DNA of 64,000 nt from Caldicellulosiruptor changbaiensis (GTDB lineage: Bacteria > Bacillota > Thermoanaerobacteria > Caldicellulosiruptorales > Caldicellulosiruptoraceae). The stretch is from the NCBI RefSeq assembly GCF_003999255.1, contig NZ_CP034791.1, positions 2,086,501-2,150,500 of the forward strand, given 5' to 3'. The first letter of the stretch is position 1; every line of letters begins with the position of its first letter. Positions 62,983 through 64,000 of this stretch are shown here, piece by piece. Both the position numbers and the translations under genes were made by a program. The notes under the pieces are model-generated. The model ran no database searches. It worked only from the letters and a program-made list of their open reading frames with translations, and had not been told where the DNA came from.

Positions 62983-64000
62983 TTACTCCAAAAAATCCTT
63001 TAGCTTCTTACTTCTGCTTGGATGTCTTAGTTTCCTCAAAGCCTTTGCCTCAATTTGGCGGATCCTCTCTCTTGTTACGTTGAACTCCTTTCCAACCTCT
63101 TCTAAGGTGCGGGCCCTGCCATCTTCAAGGCCAAATCTTAGCTTTAAAACCTTCTTTTCTCTTTCATTCAAAGAATCCAAAACCTCTAAAAGCTGCTCTT
63201 TGAGCATTGAATATGCAGCTGCTTCAGATGGCGCAAGAGCATCATCATCAGGGATAAAGTCACCCAAGTGACTATCTTCTTCTTCACCAATTGGGGTCTC
63301 AAGTGACACTGGTTCTTGTGCAATCTTTAGTATCTCTCTCACCTTTTCAACTGGCATGTTCATCTCTTTTGCAATCTCTTCAGGCGTTGGCTCTCTTCCT
63401 TTTTCCTGCAGAAGCTGACGTGATACTCTCACTAACTTGTTTATCGTCTCAACCATGTGTACAGGAATCCTTATAGTTCTTGCCTGGTCTGCAATTGCTC
63501 TTGTTATTGCCTGACGAATCCACCATGTTGCATATGTGGAAAATTTATATCCTTTTCTGTAGTCAAATTTCTCAACAGCCTTCAATAGACCAAGATTACC
63601 TTCTTGGATAAGATCTAAAAAGAGCATTCCTCTTCCCACATACCTCTTTGCAATGCTAACAACAAGCCTCAAATTTGCCTCAGCAAGCCTCTTTTTAGCC
63701 TCTTCATCCCCCTGTTCAATCCTCTTTGCAAGTTCAATCTCCTCTTCAGGGGTCAAAAGTGGAATTTTGCCAATCTCTTTGAGATACATCCTCACAGGGT
63801 CATCTATAGCAATACCTTCAGGTAGATTTTCCAAGTCGTCTTTTAAAAGCTCTTCTTCTGAAACCCTATCATCAACAACGTCAATCCCCATACTCTCAAG
63901 AGTATCATATATGTTTTCAACCTGGCTTGCATCAAGCTCTACCTTGTCAAGTATCTCTTGAATTTCAGAATATGTCAAAAATCCTTTGCTCTGACCAAGC
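62983..64000 (-). CDS. sigA: Housekeeping sigma factor SigA (RpoD), 5' end cut by window
   Basis: The frame is open to the edge: the codons before the nominal TTG at 63978 read LGQSKGF, matching the region before LTY(S/E)EI in Bacillus SigA, so the gene starts beyond 64000. Conserved parts present: [17 protein letters not shown] (region 1.2), [32 protein letters not shown] (region 2), the region 3 HMVETINKL and region 4 [21 protein letters not shown]. Drives the sigma-A promoters listed here. Ends in a terminator. Confidence 0.97.
   Translation of the reverse strand, partial: LGQSKGFLTYSEIQEILDKVELDASQVENIYDTLESMGIDVVDDRVSEEELLKDDLENLPEGIAIDDPVRMYLKEIGKIPLLTPEEEIELAKRIEQGDEEAKKRLAEANLRLVVSIAKRYVGRGMLFLDLIQEGNLGLLKAVEKFDYRKGYKFSTYATWWIRQAITRAIADQARTIRIPVHMVETINKLVRVSRQLLQEKGREPTPEEIAKEMNMPVEKVREILKIAQEPVSLETPIGEEEDSHLGDFIPDDDALAPSEAAAYSMLKEQLLEVLDSLNEREKKVLKLRFGLEDGRARTLEEVGKEFNVTRERIRQIEAKALRKLRHPSRSKKLKDFLE

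Overview
The window looks like a chromosomal piece of an AT-rich, thermophilic Gram-positive of the class Clostridia. Gene content, TTG/GTG start usage with strong GGAGG ribosome sites, a membrane pyrophosphatase, clostridial sporulation sigma factors and the gene order all fit Caldicellulosiruptor. The genus is inferred from general resemblance, not from a search. Almost everything is on the minus strand; the exceptions are one tRNA-Pro and one secreted-protein gene. No insertion sequence, CRISPR array, rRNA or prophage was seen.

Layout, low to high coordinates. 1-3.4 kb: a truncated AlbA-type regulator, an HD-GYP signalling protein and a degenerate M23-like membrane protein. 3.4-4.4 kb: GerW and a DUF2953 protein. 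4.4-10.5 kb: an operon of acyl-CoA synthetase, lysA, an M50 protease, trpS, scpA and scpB, with a strong promoter and a leader hairpin. 10.5-13.0 kb: spoIIGA, sigE and sigG. 13.1-29.0 kb: the division and wall cluster mraZ-rsmH-ftsL-pbp-murE-murF-mraY-murD-ftsW-murG-murA-ftsQ-DUF881-sbp-ftsZ, with MraZ boxes at the front, a terminator at the end and no ftsA. 29.1-33.6 kb: a small Spo0E-like gene, lgt, two M16 peptidases and a nucleotidyltransferase/HEPN pair. 33.6-37.4 kb: gatCAB and an orphan. 37.6-40.4 kb: hppA and five tRNAs (Val, Asp, Phe, Gly, Cys). 40.5-47.0 kb: hslO, csp, a methyltransferase, plsY, der, a DUF512 protein, a methyltetrahydrofolate methyltransferase homologue and a DUF402 protein. 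47.1-52.9 kb: tRNA-Pro, sigK, trhP, trmR, mltG and typA. 53-62.7 kb: an AT-rich accessory region. 63-64 kb: sigA, cut by the window edge.

The part least explained by known biology is 54-62.7 kb. It is a run of five same-strand genes for membrane and exported proteins: a TcaA-like zinc-ribbon protein, a zinc-ribbon Yip1-like protein with a C-terminal beta domain, a lipoprotein, a 14-repeat RCC1 propeller protein and an exported protein. A divergent gene encodes a secreted NPCBM-like protein. The leader of the five-gene run carries three Spo0A-box-like heptamers spaced exactly 10 bp apart downstream of a good promoter, an arrangement like that of abrB in Bacillus. This suggests an envelope module switched off by Spo0A.

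Several features connect to development: sigE, sigG, sigK (apparently without a pro-sequence), spoIIGA, gerW, a Spo0E-like gene and a spoIIG-type promoter with a 21-bp spacer. If the genus assignment is right, this is notable because these organisms are described as non-spore-forming.
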